Shown: positions 33,006-42,286, numbered from the stretch's first letter. The stretch: DNA of 64,000 nucleotides from Pseudogemmobacter bohemicus (GCF_003290025.1 NZ_QNHG01000001.1:1035546-1099545); one strand, 5' to 3'. A program made the numbers and translations. Notes: generated from the letters alone by a model not told the origin.

Positions 33006-33584
33006 ATGGCTTCGCTGAACCGGGTCGTGATGCAGAAGATCAGCCTGCAATGGCTGGTGGATCTGGAACCGGCAAAGCTTGATGCGGCGGAAATCTCCGG
33101 AAACTGGGGCGAGCGCCTCGGTTTCCTCAGCTACAGCGCGTTTCATTATCCTGACCATGACCCCTGTGCCGGCCCGTTCCGGGATGCGGATGGCAAGCGC
33201 TGCAAATTCGACGTGATCCTCGCCAATCAGGTCTGGGAACATATCGAGCGCCCCTACGCGGCGACCCGCAATGTGCTGCGCATGCTGCGCCCCGGGGGAT
33301 GGTTCTGGCTCGCGGTGCCCTTTTTCGTGCCATATCATGCGGTTCCGGTCGATTGCTCGCGCTGGTCGGCCCTCGGGCTGAAGAATCTGCTGATCGAGAC
33401 AGGCTTTGACGAAGACAGCATCATGGCGGCGCAATGGGGCAACCGCGCCGCCGCTTTGCGCAACCTTGAACCCGACTGGCCCCCCGCGTCATCCTCGGAT
33501 GACGATCTGACCAATGATCCGGAATTTCCCCTGGTCTCCTGGGCCATGGCACGCAGACCGCTTGACCGCGCCGCCTCTGGCTGA
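33006..33584 (+). CDS. Class I SAM-dependent methyltransferase-like protein
   Basis: 192 residues with a Methyltransf_11-like core: FDVILANQVWEHIERPYAATRNVLRMLRPGGWFWLAVPF contains motifs II and III. The glycine-rich first motif is only partly recognisable (DAAEISGNWG). Conserved His and Cys after the core (PYHAVPVDCSRW). Substrate unknown. GAGGAGG precedes ATG 33006, 19 bp after lpd, so probably the same transcript. Confidence 0.75.
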   Translation: MASLNRVVMQKISLQWLVDLEPAKLDAAEISGNWGERLGFLSYSAFHYPDHDPCAGPFRDADGKRCKFDVILANQVWEHIERPYAATRNVLRMLRPGGWFWLAVPFFVPYHAVPVDCSRWSALGLKNLLIETGFDEDSIMAAQWGNRAAALRNLEPDWPPASSSDDDLTNDPEFPLVSWAMARRPLDRAASG

Positions 33585-33591
33585 TCTGCGC

Positions 33592-33659
33592 CTCCGGCGG
33601 GAGTATTTAAGTCAAGAGGAAATGCCATCTTCCTCTTGATCTAAATACTCCCCGCGGAG
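33592..33659. repeat. Modular intergenic repeat, inverted pair (copy B)
   Basis: Two copies of the AGTATTT / TCAAGAGGAA unit face each other: GCGGGAGTATTTAAGTCAAG at 33597 and its near-complement ending GTAAATACTC-side at 33656, separated by about 8 bases. Together they form a long stem with one mismatch region. It lies 8 bp after the methyltransferase stop and may end transcription before rpsB. Confidence 0.75.
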
Positions 33660-33689
33660 CGTCCCGCAGCCGCGATTTACGCAAAGGGG

Positions 33690-33718
33690 TTGCGCCACGC
33701 GGGCCGGGCAGCTATACG
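33690..33718 (+). promoter_or_regulatory. Sigma-70-type promoter of rpsB
   Basis: TTGCGC (33690-33695), 17-bp spacer, TATACG (33713-33718), leaving a leader of about 110 bases before rpsB. In many bacteria S2 represses its own operon through such a leader; I cannot show that here. Confidence 0.6.
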
Positions 33719-33836
33719 CGCGGCACTTCACAGGCGGAGGCGGGCCTTTGCGGGGAGAAATCCTGCGACAGGTCCACCGGTTGGGGCAATTGCCCTGAAA
33801 CCTCTGCTCAGGCGCAAACCGGAAAGGTATTTGGAC

Positions 33837-34598
33837 ATGGCGCTCCCTGAATTCTCGATGCGTCAGCTTTTGGAAGCTGGCGTTCACTATGGTCACCAGA
33901 CGCAGCGCTGGAACCCGCGTATGGCCGAGTATATCTACGGCGACCGCAACGGTATCCATATCGTTGACCTGACCCAGACCGTCCCGATGCTGGACCAGGC
34001 TCTGAAAGTCGTGCGCGACACCGTCGCCAAAGGCGGCCGTATTCTTTTTGTCGGCACCAAGCGTCAGGCTCAGAAGCCGATCGCCGAAGCCGCAGAGAAA
34101 TGCGCTCAGTATTACATGAACCACCGCTGGCTTGGTGGTACGCTGACCAACTGGAAGACCATCTCCCAGTCGATCCAGCGTCTGAAGCAGATCGACGAGA
34201 CCCTTGCGGCAGGCGCAGAAGGCCTGACCAAGAAAGAGCGTCTGAACATGGAACGCGACCAGTCGAAGTTGCAGGCTTCGCTGGGCGGCATCCGTGAAAT
34301 GGGCGGTGTGCCGGATCTCCTGTTCATCATTGATGTTGGCAAGGAAGACCTCGCCATCCTCGAAGCGCAGAAGCTGGGCATTCCGGTCGTGGCCGTGGTT
34401 GATACCAACTGCTCGCCCAAAGGCGTGAACTATGTGATCCCCGGCAATGATGACGCTGCCCGCGCCATCGGTCTCTACTGCGACCTGATCGCCCGTGCAG
34501 CCCTTGACGGGATGTCGGCTCAACTCGGCGCCGCCGGCGTTGACCTCGGCGCGCTCGACGACGCGCCGGCAGAAGAAGCCACCGCCGAAGAGGCCTGA
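33837..34598 (+). CDS. rpsB: 30S ribosomal protein S2
   Basis: 253 residues, full length for alphaproteobacterial S2. Begins [29 protein letters not shown]. Signatures include [15 protein letters not shown] and [28 protein letters not shown] 33837 is preceded by GGAAAGG. The acidic C-terminal tail EEATAEEA is common in relatives. Followed by tsf, the usual partner. Confidence 0.98.
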   Translation: MALPEFSMRQLLEAGVHYGHQTQRWNPRMAEYIYGDRNGIHIVDLTQTVPMLDQALKVVRDTVAKGGRILFVGTKRQAQKPIAEAAEKCAQYYMNHRWLGGTLTNWKTISQSIQRLKQIDETLAAGAEGLTKKERLNMERDQSKLQASLGGIREMGGVPDLLFIIDVGKEDLAILEAQKLGIPVVAVVDTNCSPKGVNYVIPGNDDAARAIGLYCDLIARAALDGMSAQLGAAGVDLGALDDAPAEEATAEEA

Positions 34599-34714
34599 TC
34601 TCAGGGCAGGGGGGCGCTGTTTCTCAGCCCGCCCCCCGCGACTGTCACCGGGTTGTTGCGCGGCGGGGATAGCCCCGCCGTGATCCGTTTCTACCTTTCC
34701 GAAGGAGCTGAAGA

Positions 34715-35626
34715 ATGAGCATCACCGCCGCAATGGTGAAAGAACTGCGCGAAACGACCGGCGCAGGCATGATGGACGCCAAGAAGGCGCTGACCGAGAC
34801 CAATGGCGACATGGAAGCCGCTATTGACTGGCTGCGGACCAAGGGCCTTGCGAAAGCTGCGAAAAAGGCTGACCGCATTGCGGCCGAGGGCCTGATCGGC
34901 GTGTCCGTGACCGCCGGCAAGGGTGTTGCCATCGAGATCAACTCGGAAACCGATTTCGTTGCGAAGAACGCCGATTTCCAGAAGCTCGTCCGCGAGATCA
35001 CCGAAGTTGCGCTGACCACCGCCAATGACGTCGAAGTGCTGAAAGCCACCCATCTGAACGGCAAGCCCGTTTCGGAAGTGCTGACCGATGCCATCGCCCG
35101 GATCGGCGAGAACATGACGCTGCGCCGGATGCATGCGCTGGAAGGCGACACCGTTGTGTCCTATGTCCACAACGCTGCCGCCGACGGCATGGGCAAGATC
35201 GGCGTGCTGGTTGCGCTGAAAGGCGATGCCGCCAAGGCACAAGAGATCGGCAAACAATTCGCGATGCATATCGCGGCGACCAACCCGCTCTCGCTGTCGG
35301 AAGCGACGCTGGACCCGGTCATCGTCGAGCGTGAGCTGGCCGTGCAGACCGCCAAGGCACTGGAAGAAAACGCCTCCTCGGCCAAGCCGAAGCCCGAGCA
35401 GGTGATCCATAACAACATCATCCCGGGCCGGATGAAGAAATTCCTCGCCGAGAACACGCTTCTGGGCCAGGCTTTCGTCATCAATCCCGACCTGACCGTC
35501 GAAGCGGCTGCCAAAGAGGCCGGCGTCGAGATCACCGGCTATGCCCGTGTGGCGGTTGGCGAAGGTATCGAGAAGAAAGAAGAAGATTTCGCGGCTGAAG
35601 TCGCCAAGACGCTGGCTGGCGCCTGA
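34715..35626 (+). CDS. tsf: Elongation factor Ts
   Basis: Guanine nucleotide exchange factor for EF-Tu. 303 residues. The N-terminal UBA-like domain [20 protein letters not shown] is followed by the core signature [19 protein letters not shown] and the C-terminal [25 protein letters not shown] precedes ATG 34715. 116 bp after rpsB and before a strong terminator, completing the rpsB-tsf operon. Confidence 0.98.
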   Translation: MSITAAMVKELRETTGAGMMDAKKALTETNGDMEAAIDWLRTKGLAKAAKKADRIAAEGLIGVSVTAGKGVAIEINSETDFVAKNADFQKLVREITEVALTTANDVEVLKATHLNGKPVSEVLTDAIARIGENMTLRRMHALEGDTVVSYVHNAAADGMGKIGVLVALKGDAAKAQEIGKQFAMHIAATNPLSLSEATLDPVIVERELAVQTAKALEENASSAKPKPEQVIHNNIIPGRMKKFLAENTLLGQAFVINPDLTVEAAAKEAGVEITGYARVAVGEGIEKKEEDFAAEVAKTLAGA

Positions 35627-35662
35627 TCTTCCCGGATCCTTTGCGGGATCCGTTTACTCCGG

Positions 35663-35690
35663 GGGCCGTACCGCAAGGTGCGGCCCTTTT
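35663..35690 (+). terminator. Rho-independent terminator of rpsB-tsf
   Basis: GGGCCGTACC pairs with GGTGCGGCCC around a GCAA tetraloop, followed by TTTT. A textbook intrinsic terminator 36 bp after tsf. Confidence 0.92.
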
Positions 35691-35777
35691 CCATTCAACT
35701 GCTCAGAGGTGCTGGCAATAACGGCTGGCATCCATCTGTATTTACTCGTCAATCCGGCAGCAACTGGGTGGGCGGGG

Positions 35778-36566
35778 TCAGCTGGCGGCCTGTGCCATGG
35801 GGTCGGGGAAATGCTGGAAGATCATGTTCAGGAGCGCACCCTTGGCCACCGCCTGAGCCGTGGTCTCAACCGCCAGCGCATCGCGGGCAAGCCGCAGGTG
35901 TTTTTCAACCATGGCCGGCGAAACGCCCATCAGGAGCGCCACATCCTGGGTGGTCTTGCCATCCGCCACCCATTCCAGCGCCTCGCGCTGGCGCGGGCTG
36001 AGCGAGCGGGCGCGCGAGAGCTGCGGCAGTTGCACGATCCTGAGATGCATCATATGGGCGATGGCGCTGATCTCGTCGCTGCGCTCTGCAAAAATGCGTT
36101 CGACATCGGCATGGTCAAGATCGGTATCCGCAATCAGCCCAAGCGCGCCCTTCGCCCGGGTCGAGGCTTCCGGAAAGCTGACGGTGATGCCGGCTTTGAT
36201 GCCCATGGCAGTGTTCTGACGCACGATTTCCGCTTCTTCTGGCGCGAGTTTTCCGGCCGCCAATGCCTCATGCACCCATTGCCAGGTGCGGATGCCGGAA
36301 TTGCGCTCGGCCCAGCGGAAGACCGGGCTGCGGCTGAACAGGCCGCTCTCAAAGTAGCGCCGCGCATAGTCCTGGTTCATCGTGCTGAGAAACAGCGCAT
36401 CATCCGGGTCGCCGATCGTTTTCAGATGGCGAAAGCGGGTAAAGCCATAATTCGCCCTGGCAAAGCCCAGGGATGCGAAATGCCGGGTCGCGATGTCCCA
36501 GGTCTCATCAATGCTCGTCGACTGCGCGATATAGCCAAGAAGCTCGAGGACTGAACTGCGGGTCAT
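35778..36566 (-). CDS. LuxR-family regulator with autoinducer-binding domain (solo)
   Basis: 262 residues. An N-terminal autoinducer-binding-type domain (about 15-165) contains FARANYGFTRF, YFESGLFSRSPVFRWAE and a Trp-rich stretch TWQWVHEAL. The C-terminal LuxR helix-turn-helix is LSPRQREALEWVADGKTTQDVALLMGVSPAMVEKHLRLARDAL. Acyl-homoserine-lactone binding is plausible but the ligand is unknown. No luxI synthase in the window. ATG 36566 has GGAGG at 5-base spacing, better than ATG 36578. A strong palindrome lies about 190 bp upstream. Confidence 0.85.
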   Translation of the reverse strand: MTRSSVLELLGYIAQSTSIDETWDIATRHFASLGFARANYGFTRFRHLKTIGDPDDALFLSTMNQDYARRYFESGLFSRSPVFRWAERNSGIRTWQWVHEALAAGKLAPEEAEIVRQNTAMGIKAGITVSFPEASTRAKGALGLIADTDLDHADVERIFAERSDEISAIAHMMHLRIVQLPQLSRARSLSPRQREALEWVADGKTTQDVALLMGVSPAMVEKHLRLARDALAVETTAQAVAKGALLNMIFQHFPDPMAQAAS

Positions 36567-36756
36567 ATGGGCCTCCATTGGCGTAGCGGCATGGGGTCCG
36601 CCAGGCCAGTTGCTGCTGGTAACTGTTTCTAATTATGCAGACGTGCGGAACCTGTCGAGCCTTGGTGAGCATTGCAGAAAAATGTGACGGAAGATTTCAT
36701 AAATAGCAGGCCGGAAGGGCCGATGGCGGGATTTTTCGACCCTCGCCATGTGAATA

Positions 36757-36779
36757 ATAACACAAATACAATGTGTTAT
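36757..36779. promoter_or_regulatory. Perfect AT-rich palindrome, operator-like
   Basis: ATAACACA (36757-36764) and TGTGTTAT (36772-36779) form an exact 8-bp inverted repeat with a 7-base spacer, in an AT-rich island unlike the surrounding GC-rich DNA. It could bind a dimeric regulator, perhaps the neighbouring LuxR-type protein. It does not match FNR or CRP sites. Confidence 0.5.
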
Positions 36780-37124
36780 CTGTTTTGACGGCATTGCCGG
36801 GCGCGGCGGGACGGTGTCGGGAAAAATTTCAGCCCCCCGATCAGGTGGCGCCCTGAAATCCGGCGAACCTGGCGCAGGGTTACAATATTCCGGCTTTCGG
36901 CGCAGATCCCGACCTGTTCGCCGGGACCGGGTGTCTGACCCTGTGCGGTACTGTCCGGCAGGTGTTGAGACCTTTGCGGAGCGAAAGCCCTATGGTGTGA
37001 AATGCGCGCCGGGCGGTTTTGCGGGGATCGTCGCCAATCAGGAGGGCCGCCGTCCCGATCAGTGCAAAACGCCTTCAGCTGGTCTCAGATGTGATCGCCC
37101 GCCAGCTCGCCGGGCAGAGCGAGG
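36780..37124. other. Stretch without recognisable gene, before IS remnant
   Basis: 345 bases with open frames but irregular codon use and no recognised motif. It may include the eroded 5' part of the transposase gene that follows. Confidence 0.4.
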
Positions 37125-37612
37125 ATCCACATCGGTATCGAGGAGGGAACGTTGGAACTGTGGGCGGTCGAGTGAGGCGGCATCCGTATCGGTTACGTCG
37201 GGCAGGTGAAGTGCCTCCGGCTCAAACGAACCGGCGAGGTGTTCCTCCCGATCTACTGGTGCAAATCCCGCCGGAGGAGCAGGTCGGCAGCGTCACCGTC
37301 TGACACGAGGGGCCATGGCACCATCGCGGCGCGTGGGGGCGATGCGATCATACCACCAGAGCGAAAGATGGGGCATGATCCTGGCCTGCAGGCGCTTCGG
37401 ATGGGCGAACCCCGGAGGAAGCGGCCCGGATGTCACCGAGGCAGTCGCGTGGACGCCTGGACGAGATGCCCTAAGCTCCGGGGCGCGCGTATCATGGCGG
37501 ATGCAGAGGTTCAGATCCAAATCGTGTCGCTGGGTCTCCCGAACCAATGGCGTTACCCTGATCCAGATGAACCGCTTCAGCCCACGCGGCATGCCCGAGA
37601 CTGACGATCCAG
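37125..37612 (+). mobile_element. Remnant of an IS5-type DDE transposase gene
   Basis: Fragments in changing frames match the order of an IS5-group transposase. IHIGIEEGTLELWAVE ends in a stop, then IRIGYVGQV, then LLVQIPPEEQVGSVTV (near 37250-37300). A frame change leads to DTRGHGTIAARGGDAIIPP (the usual form is YDTRKCHDAIAARGA-IIPPRKN), and near the end come VAELQ-like traces and MNRFSPRGMPETDDPG (37565-37610). At least three frameshifts and a stop make it inactive. Termini and target duplications are not identifiable. It lies between the solo LuxR gene and tRNA-Gly. Confidence 0.65.
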
Positions 37613-37875
37613 GGGAAAGGCGCCGGAAAGGCAGGGGCACGACCTCAACCGACTGCCCAACAAAGCCCCGCGAGGGTTTGATCTTGAGCCAGCTCGTGTC
37701 AGCCCCCTGGACCTCAGGTTCGGATCGACCACGCGCCCACACATCCCGCTGCTCGCTGTCAGTCCGCAGCCAGGTCGAGGAGGCATTCTCTCCCTCAAGC
37801 CGGACCCGGAATCAACCCAGTTCACAGCGATACTGCAAGTGTCGCGAAGACAGGACGGCATTTTGGATAACTGAA

Positions 37876-37926
37876 AATCACAGAATTAAAATCTGGTAAT
37901 GAAAACGAATCATCAGATCTGTGATT
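37876..37926 (-). terminator. Hairpin directly after tRNA-Gly
   Basis: AATCACAGA (37876-37884) and TCTGTGATT (37918-37926) are an exact 9-bp inverted repeat with 33 bases between them. On the minus strand a TTTTC run follows the stem. It begins 2 bp after the tRNA 3' end, so it probably ends tRNA transcription. Confidence 0.55.
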
Positions 37927-37928
37927 GG

Positions 37929-37999
37929 AGCGGGCGAAGGGAATCGAACCCTCGTCATCTGGTTGGGAACCAGAAGCTTTACCATTAAGCTACGCCCGC
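37929..37999 (-). tRNA. tRNA-Gly, anticodon CCC
   Basis: Minus-strand cloverleaf: acceptor GCGGGCG pairs with CGCCCGC, D-arm region AGCTTAATGGTAAAGCT, anticodon stem TCTGG/CCAGA around TTCCCAA (anticodon CCC), and T-arm with GGTTCGATTCC. 71 nt without CCA, which is not encoded. Reads GGG codons. Confidence 0.95.
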
Positions 38000-38164
38000 A
38001 GTGCGATCCTGAATAGCCGCAGGCGCAGGTGGACGCAAGGCGATAACCGCAAAGAGGCAGGTGGTATCCGCCTGTCCGCCTCGCAATCGCGAAAGGCGGG
38101 CGGCAGAGGGGAGCGACAAGGGCCAGCCCGGCAGCACGCCGCAAGGGCCGGAGGCCCCCCGGGC

Positions 38165-40213
38165 TCACCGCCGCCGCCGCCGGCCCTCGGTGCCGCCAGA
38201 GCCGCCGGTGTTGAAGGAAACATCCGGCAGGGTGACGATCTTTGCCAGTTCCGGGAAGGGATCGACCGCATTGGGGATCGCGCTGGCATTGACGAAATGC
38301 TCCTGAAAGCGCGGCTCGATGGCGGTTTCGACCTTGTGGATCTGATGCACGGTCGCCTCGATCTGGTCACGCGCGGCGCGGTTCAGGAGGGCAATGCGCG
38401 CGCCGGTGCCGGCGGCATTGCCGGCCGAGGTGACCTTCTCCAGGGGCACATCGGGGATCATCCCCAGCACCATCGCATGTTTCGGCGAGATATGCGCCCC
38501 AAACGCGCCGGCCAGCGTCACGCGGTCGACATGGTCAATGCCGGTCTCGTCCATCAAAAGCCGCGCCCCGGCATAAAGCGCCGATTTCGCCAGCTGGATT
38601 GCGCGGATATCGCCCTGGGTTACCGTGATCCTGGGGCCACCCACGGCGCTGCCGTCATGGACCAGATACGAGAAGGTACGGCCATGCGGCTCGGCGCGCA
38701 GCGTGCCGGTCTGGTCGGGGCCACCGATCAGACCCGAGGCATCGACAAGGCCCGCCATCCGCATTTCGGCCACCGCCTCGATGATGCCTGAGCCGCAGAT
38801 GCCGGTGATGCCGGTCTTTGCAGTCGCTTCGGCAAAGCCCGGATCATCGGACCACAGATCAGAGCCAATCACCCGGAAGCGCGGCTCTTTGGTCAGGGGA
38901 TCAATGGTGATCCGCTCGATCGCGCCGGGGGCGGCGCGCTGGCCAGAGGAAATCTGTGCGCCCTCAAAGGCGGGTCCGGTGGGTGAGGAGCAAGCCAGCA
39001 CCCGCTTCTCATTGCCAAGCAGGATCTCGGCATTGGTTCCCACATCAACAATGAGAACCATGTCCTTGGATTTGTTGGGTTCCTCAGACAAAGCCACCGC
39101 TGCGGCATCGGCGCCGACATGGCCCGCGATACAGGGCAGCACATAGACGCGGGCATTGTGGTTCATTGCGGTCAGATCCAGCGCCCGCGCGTCGAGCGAG
39201 AGCGAATCCGAGGTTGCCAGCGCGAAGGGCGCCTGGCCCAGCTCGACCGGGTCGATGCCGAGAAAGAGGTGGTGCATCACCGGGTTGAAAACGATGACCA
39301 TCTCGTAGATTTGCGCCGAAGAGATGCCGGCTTCCCCGGAGATCGACAGGATCAGGCTGTTGATCCCCTCGCGCACGGCTTTGGTCATCTCGACATCGCC
39401 ACCGGGGTTCATCATGGCATAGGAGACGCGGCTCATCAGATCTTCGCCAAAGCGGATCTGCGGGTTCATCAACCCGGAAGAGGCGAGCACCTTGCCGGTG
39501 GAAAGGTCGCAAAGATGCGCCGCGATGGTGGTGGAGCCGAGATCGACGGCGAGGCCGTAAAGCGGCTCTTCGGTATAGCCCGGGAAGAGATCGAGGATTC
39601 GGTGGGCGGTGTCGTGATTGCCATGATTGAGGACCGCAGTGACCTTCCACTCCCCCTTGCGCAGCACAGTCTGGAGTTTGCGCAGAACGGTAAGATCGGC
39701 GCTCACATCATTGATTTTCCACTGATCTTTCAAGGCGCGTTTAAGGCGTTCGAAATCACCGGTCGGAATATGCATATCGGGCTCTTCGACCTCGACATAG
39801 AAGCTGCGGGTGGCGGGATCCATCGCGATCTCGCGCTCGGTCGCGGATTTGCGGATCACCTGCTTATGGACCTGGCTTTCAGGCGGCACGTCGATGACGA
39901 TATCGCCCATGACCCTGGCCTGGCAGCCAAGGCGGCGGCCCTCTTTCAGCCCGCGGATACGGTTGTAGCGGTCCTCGACCGCGTTCCATTCGGAGAGGGC
40001 GCCCGGCTCGACCGTGACACCATGTTTGGGGAATTCGCCATAGCCCGGGGTGATCTGGCATTTCGAGCAGATACCGCGCCCGCCGCAGACGGAATCGAGA
40101 TCGACGCCGAGGCTGCGCGCGGCCTGAAGGACCGGGGTGCCGAGCGCAAAACGGCCGCGTTTGCCCGATGGGGTGAAAATGACGAGAGCGTCTTCTGACA
40201 GGGATGCAGACAT
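38165..40213 (-). CDS. RACo-like protein: 2Fe-2S ferredoxin plus ASKHA ATPase (DUF4445)
   Basis: 682 residues. The N-terminal 2Fe-2S domain has cluster cysteines Cys43, Cys49, Cys52 and Cys97 (VCGGRGICSKC, RRLGC). The C-terminal ASKHA/DUF4445 part has the phosphate-binding motif LAVDLGSTTIAAHLCDL and IVDVGTNAEILLGN. In characterised relatives, ATP hydrolysis drives reductive activation of Co(II) corrinoid proteins used in methyl transfer. No corrinoid protein or methyltransferase partner is nearby, so the target is unknown. The C-terminus ends in a run of arginines (GRRRRR). Single gene. Confidence 0.88.
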   Translation of the reverse strand: MSASLSEDALVIFTPSGKRGRFALGTPVLQAARSLGVDLDSVCGGRGICSKCQITPGYGEFPKHGVTVEPGALSEWNAVEDRYNRIRGLKEGRRLGCQARVMGDIVIDVPPESQVHKQVIRKSATEREIAMDPATRSFYVEVEEPDMHIPTGDFERLKRALKDQWKINDVSADLTVLRKLQTVLRKGEWKVTAVLNHGNHDTAHRILDLFPGYTEEPLYGLAVDLGSTTIAAHLCDLSTGKVLASSGLMNPQIRFGEDLMSRVSYAMMNPGGDVEMTKAVREGINSLILSISGEAGISSAQIYEMVIVFNPVMHHLFLGIDPVELGQAPFALATSDSLSLDARALDLTAMNHNARVYVLPCIAGHVGADAAAVALSEEPNKSKDMVLIVDVGTNAEILLGNEKRVLACSSPTGPAFEGAQISSGQRAAPGAIERITIDPLTKEPRFRVIGSDLWSDDPGFAEATAKTGITGICGSGIIEAVAEMRMAGLVDASGLIGGPDQTGTLRAEPHGRTFSYLVHDGSAVGGPRITVTQGDIRAIQLAKSALYAGARLLMDETGIDHVDRVTLAGAFGAHISPKHAMVLGMIPDVPLEKVTSAGNAAGTGARIALLNRAARDQIEATVHQIHKVETAIEPRFQEHFVNASAIPNAVDPFPELAKIVTLPDVSFNTGGSGGTEGRRRRR

Positions 40214-40340
40214 GGGGCTTGCCTTTGATCTTCGCGCGCGAATTCGGTTCTAGCGGGAAAGGGCGTCGGGGCAAGGGCGGGAAGCGTCAGGTTGCGACCT
40301 GTTCGCGGCGTGTTCGCATCGGGGGGAGCGCGGCGCCATC

Positions 40341-40427
40341 GGGGGCCAGCCCCCCAGCCAATTGGTTTCCTGAACCGATGGCAAAACCAATTGGCTACCC
40401 CGGAGTATTTTTATCAAGAGGAAGGGA
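40341..40427 (+). repeat. Modular intergenic repeat with large hairpin (copy C)
   Basis: GC hairpin GGGGGC/GCCCCC (40341-40354), then a perfect 13-bp inverted repeat AGCCAATTGGTTT / AAACCAATTGGCT (40356-40368, 40384-40396), then CCCCGGAGTATTT and TCAAGAGGAAG (40398-40424). The insertion of a second hairpin inside the element is unique to this copy. Confidence 0.75.
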
Positions 40428-40468
40428 GGAGAGTTGACGCGATGCGATGCTGCGCATAGCGGAGGGCC

Positions 40469-42286
40469 ATGGCACGCGCACCACTTCTTCAGCTTTCGGG
40501 GATTTCGCTGACTTTCGGCGGCAATCCGGTATTCGATGATCTTTCGCTGACGGTTCAGCCGGGGGACAGGGTAGCGCTGGTCGGGCGCAATGGCACCGGA
40601 AAATCCACGCTTATGAAGGTGATGGCGGGGATTGTTGAGGCCGATAAGGGCCAGGTCGTGGTGCCGGCAGGCGTCACGGTCGGCTATATGGAGCAAGATC
40701 CCGATCTGTCGGGTTTCGCGACTCTGGGGGAGTTTGCGGCATCTAAGCTGCCGGACGATGAGGCCTGGCGCCTTGCCACTGTGGCGGATGGGCTGAAATT
40801 CGACCCGGATGTGCCGGTGGCCACGGCTTCGGGTGGTGAGCGGCGGCGGGCGGCTTTGGCCAAGCTGCTGGCCGAGGCGCCGGAGCTGATGTTGCTGGAT
40901 GAGCCCACGAACCACCTGGACATTCAGGCCATCGAATGGCTGGAAAACGAATTGCGCGAGACGCGGGTGGCCTTTGTGCTGATCAGCCATGACCGGGCAT
41001 TCCTGAAGGCGCTGACACGGGCGACCTTGTGGATTGACCGTGGTGAGGTGCGGCGGCGCGAGGCCGGGTTCGACGGCTTTGAGGACTGGCGCGAGACGAT
41101 CTGGGCCGAGGAGGATGAGGCCCGCCACAAGCTTGACCGCAAGATCAGGGCCGAGGCAAAATGGGCGGTCGAGGGAATTTCGGCGCGGCGAAAGCGCAAC
41201 CAGGGCCGGGTGCGGGCGCTGGCGGCCTTGCGGGAGGAGCGCGCGTCGCAGATCCGCCGTCAGGGCACGGCGGCGATGGCGCTGGAAAGCGGGCCGGTCT
41301 CGGGCAAGCGGGTGATCGAGGCGGTCGGGCTGACGAAGCGCTTTGGCGACAAGACCATCGTGAAGGGCTTTGACCTGCGCGTGCAGCGCGGCGACCGGGT
41401 GGCCTTTGTCGGGCCGAACGGGGTGGGGAAGACCACGCTTCTGAAGTTGTTGACCGGTGAGATCCAGCCCGATGCCGGCACGGTGACGCTGGGCACCAGC
41501 CTGGAGATCGCGGTTTTCGACCAGACGCGCTCGCGTCTTGATCCCGAGGCGAGCCTTTGGGAGAACCTGACCGGTGATCCGCTGATGGCGGTCTCGGGGG
41601 CTTCGGATCAGGTCATGGTCAGGGGGCAGCCGAAACATGTGGTCGGTTATCTGAAGGATTTCCTCTTTGACGAGGCCCAGGCGCGGGCACCGGTCCGGTC
41701 GTTGTCCGGGGGGGAGAAGGCGCGGCTTTTGTTGGCGAAAATCATGGCATTGCCGTCGAATCTTCTGATTCTGGACGAGCCGACCAATGATCTCGACGTC
41801 GAGACGCTGGATCTTTTGCAGGATATTCTGGGTGAGTTCGACGGGACCGTGCTGCTTGTCAGCCATGACCGCGATTTCATCGACCGGGTGGCGACGACCA
41901 CAGTGGCGATGGATGGGGACGGGCAGGTGAGCGCCTATCCCGGCGGCTGGTCGGATTATGTCAGCCAGCGGCCAGAGCGGGTGGCGCCCGTTGAAATCCC
42001 GCGCGTCCCGCCGAAGGTGGAACCCCGGGAAACAGAAGTTATTTCAACCGGTTACGCGCTGTCTTTCACCGAGAAAAAGCGCCTCGCCGACCTGCCTTCG
42101 GTGATTGAGAAACTGGGCAGTGAGATTGCGCGTCTCGGCGATTTGCTTGGTCAGCCGGATCTCTTTGACCGCGAGCCGGTCAAATTCCGCAAGGCAAGCG
42201 AGATGCTGGCAGAACGGGAGACGGCCCTTTCTCAGGCGGAAGAGGAATGGCTCGCGCTCGCGGAACGCGCCGAGGGTCAGGGCTAA
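40469..42286 (+). CDS. uup: ABC-F family ATPase, Uup type
   Basis: 605 residues, two ABC domains with no membrane segments. Walker A motifs GRNGTGKST and GPNGVGKTT; signatures TASGGERRRAAL and LSGGEKARLLLAK; Walker B LMLLDEPTNHLD and LLILDEPTNDLD. The C-terminal coiled coil (about 535-600) points to Uup, which acts on ribosomes or branched DNA. GGAGG at 40461-40465 precedes ATG 40469, so the repeat upstream is not its ribosome site. Confidence 0.9.
   Translation: MARAPLLQLSGISLTFGGNPVFDDLSLTVQPGDRVALVGRNGTGKSTLMKVMAGIVEADKGQVVVPAGVTVGYMEQDPDLSGFATLGEFAASKLPDDEAWRLATVADGLKFDPDVPVATASGGERRRAALAKLLAEAPELMLLDEPTNHLDIQAIEWLENELRETRVAFVLISHDRAFLKALTRATLWIDRGEVRRREAGFDGFEDWRETIWAEEDEARHKLDRKIRAEAKWAVEGISARRKRNQGRVRALAALREERASQIRRQGTAAMALESGPVSGKRVIEAVGLTKRFGDKTIVKGFDLRVQRGDRVAFVGPNGVGKTTLLKLLTGEIQPDAGTVTLGTSLEIAVFDQTRSRLDPEASLWENLTGDPLMAVSGASDQVMVRGQPKHVVGYLKDFLFDEAQARAPVRSLSGGEKARLLLAKIMALPSNLLILDEPTNDLDVETLDLLQDILGEFDGTVLLVSHDRDFIDRVATTTVAMDGDGQVSAYPGGWSDYVSQRPERVAPVEIPRVPPKVEPRETEVISTGYALSFTEKKRLADLPSVIEKLGSEIARLGDLLGQPDLFDREPVKFRKASEMLAERETALSQAEEEWLALAERAEGQG

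Noticed and set aside
33597..33656. CRISPR-like repeats among the AGTATTT elements
   Set aside because: Copies are single or in inverted pairs, kilobases apart, with no regular spacers and no cas genes.
36814..37209. 131-codon frame upstream of the IS5 remnant
   Set aside because: Irregular composition, no motif, and adjacent to a decayed transposase. More likely eroded DNA than a gene.
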